A stretch of 57,235 bases of DNA from Paludibacteraceae bacterium (GTDB taxonomy: Bacteria > Bacteroidota > Bacteroidia > Bacteroidales > Paludibacteraceae), in the NCBI GenBank assembly GCA_017509715.1, contig JAFWOU010000033.1:1-57235 (forward strand), given 5' to 3'. Within the stretch, counting starts at the first letter, position 1. Each line of letters opens with the position of its first letter. Positions 56,265 through 57,235 of this stretch are shown here, piece by piece. Under the pieces are notes generated by a model that was not told where the DNA came from, ran no database searches, and was given only the letters and a program-made list of their open reading frames with translations. The position numbers were made by a program, and so were the translations under genes.

Positions 56265-57235
56265 TTAGTACAAGAACCCAAATAGATACAAAGGAATAGC
56301 ATTTCCTATTCCGTATTCTACCTCATCCAACGCCAAGTAACTATTGGGAACATCCTTTATTTGGTCAAAAGACTTACTTGCGCCTCCGACTTCGAAGGTA
56401 TAACAGTTATCAACCAAATAATCGCCATGAACCGGAAGAACTACATTATGTGCCTGACGCATTTGGTTCACAAAAAACGTTTCGCGTAACGTTCCTTCGT
56501 TCACCATGTTGGTGAGGGCGTACATTTGGTTTCCATTGTTGAGATATATCTTGTCGGGACGGGAAAGCGTTTTGTAACTATTGCTCTCTTTATTGACAAG
56601 CAACAGCAATCCTGCTTTCTCCATGAGATACAGTAACTTGATGACGATGTCACGCGTAGCACCAATCTCACGGCATAGAATGCTGATATTGGGCTCTAAC
56701 GGTACTTGTGTTGCAAGAATCATCAGCAACTTCTGTGCCTTTTGAAGCGTCTGTAAACTGATGTCTTCTACTCGGGGAATGTCCTGATAGATGATAAGCA
56801 ACATCAATTGCTCCAATCGACGGAGATAGTCTTGTTTCGCTTCCAAGGTAAACGGATAGTAACCCTGACGAAGGTACTCGTTGAAGTACATCAATGGTTT
56901 AATAGCAGAAGTTACTTCGCTTGCCAGAGTTGTGTGATGTTGCAGTATATACTCCAAATCAACAGGCTCGTGTTCGTACAGACCTTTGAACAAAAGATAC
57001 TCTCTGAACGAGAAGCCCTGTAGGTCATAAACTGTTTGTCTGCGAGACAAATCAGCTTGCGCCTCATCCAGTTGCAACATAGAAGAACCGGTATAAACAA
57101 TCTTTAAACCAGAGAAAGAGTCAAAGACGTTTTTGAGCATTTGTCCCCAGTTTTGCGCATAGTGCACTTCGTCAACGAACAATGCCTCTATTCCGTGCGT
57201 ATAAGCGTACTCAGCGACATCGTACAACGTGAATA
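56265..57235 (-). CDS. AAA ATPase with DUF4143 domain (5' end outside window)
   Basis: The C-terminal 323 codons of an AAA-family ATPase are visible; the start and Walker A lie beyond the window. ALFVDEVHYAQNWGQML is the Walker B segment (hhhhDE), and KIVYTGSSMLQL the sensor I region. The DUF4143 part (about the last 150 residues) has a winged-helix-like NISILCREIGATRDIVIKLLYLMEKAGLL, then YLNNGNQMYAL and the nuclease-like FEVGGASKSFDQI. Such ATPases are frequent, often lineage-specific genes of Bacteroidota with unknown role; some relatives are linked to mobile or defence DNA. The AT-rich composition agrees with the accessory end of the window. Confidence 0.85.
   Translation of the reverse strand, partial: FTLYDVAEYAYTHGIEALFVDEVHYAQNWGQMLKNVFDSFSGLKIVYTGSSMLQLDEAQADLSRRQTVYDLQGFSFREYLLFKGLYEHEPVDLEYILQHHTTLASEVTSAIKPLMYFNEYLRQGYYPFTLEAKQDYLRRLEQLMLLIIYQDIPRVEDISLQTLQKAQKLLMILATQVPLEPNISILCREIGATRDIVIKLLYLMEKAGLLLLVNKESNSYKTLSRPDKIYLNNGNQMYALTNMVNEGTLRETFFVNQMRQAHNVVLPVHGDYLVDNCYTFEVGGASKSFDQIKDVPNSYLALDEVEYGIGNAIPLYLFGFLY

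Noticed and set aside
1..57235. Intact transposon, integrase or prophage
   Set aside because: No transposase, integrase or phage structural gene was found; only repeats and DUF1016/DUF4143 genes hint at mobile DNA.

Overview
The window comes from a Bacteroidota chromosome, most likely a T9SS-positive member of the Bacteroidales. The evidence is a giant SprA/Sov translocon gene next to ruvA, porQ followed by cmk and ispH, a secreted protein with a type IX sorting tail, a GH97 glycosidase, a DUF5686 outer-membrane protein, a three-subunit Bacteroidetes-type fumarate reductase/succinate dehydrogenase, and promoters of the phylum-specific form TTTG-N20-TAnnTTTGC. Most of the window is GC-rich. 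Both ends (about 1-5900 and 54650-57235) are more AT-rich and look like accessory DNA.

Layout. 1-3750 (minus): surface-sugar genes: a CMP-sugar-type cytidylyltransferase, an HMGL-like aldolase, a ThDP enzyme broken by a frameshift, and a KdsC-like phosphatase that leaves the window. 3751-5406: a DUF1016/PDDEXK nuclease gene between two copies of a leader containing a 58-bp REP-like repeat. 5448-5717: two tandem-repeat arrays. 5952-9626 (plus): sdhCAB. 9711-18474 (minus): ruvA, sprA and a NadR-like kinase. 18667-19707: thiL. 19657-23554 (minus): a complete GDP-D-glycero-D-manno-heptose set (gmhA, hddA, hddC-gmhB fusion) with a glycosyltransferase. 23647-33579 (plus): a long gene string with a KdsC-like phosphatase, IspD-family enzyme, porQ, cmk, ispH, pfkA and a four-gene secreted cassette (TPR pseudo-retropepsin, TPR protein, TPR retropepsin, His/Arg-rich protein). 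33731-47190 (minus): GH97, gapA, RNase H, T9SS cargo, OmpA-like protein, tRNA-Arg(CCU), DUF2461, rfbD, rfbC, DUF5686. 47373-54647: rsmF-like methyltransferase overlapping a DEAD-box helicase, SDR, K+/H+ antiporter, thioredoxin, aroB. 54648-57235: promoter with structured leader, a truncated DUF1016 gene, repeat-rich DNA, and a DUF4143 ATPase cut by the window edge.

How the parts fit. SprA and PorQ belong to the type IX secretion machine and the 918-residue protein is a probable cargo. The heptose, rhamnose and CMP-sugar genes supply surface glycans. sdhCAB, gapA and pfkA are central energy metabolism.

Most unusual points: (i) the tandem TPR/retropepsin cassette with one protease-dead copy; (ii) short-period tandem arrays, often exactly 11 bp, in a large share of gene spacers, two of them sharing flanking words; (iii) duplicated palindromic leaders around the DUF1016 gene; (iv) a tRNA embedded in a protein operon; (v) two divergent promoter pairs with the same interleaved geometry. 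All calls are from reading the sequence; no database search was run.
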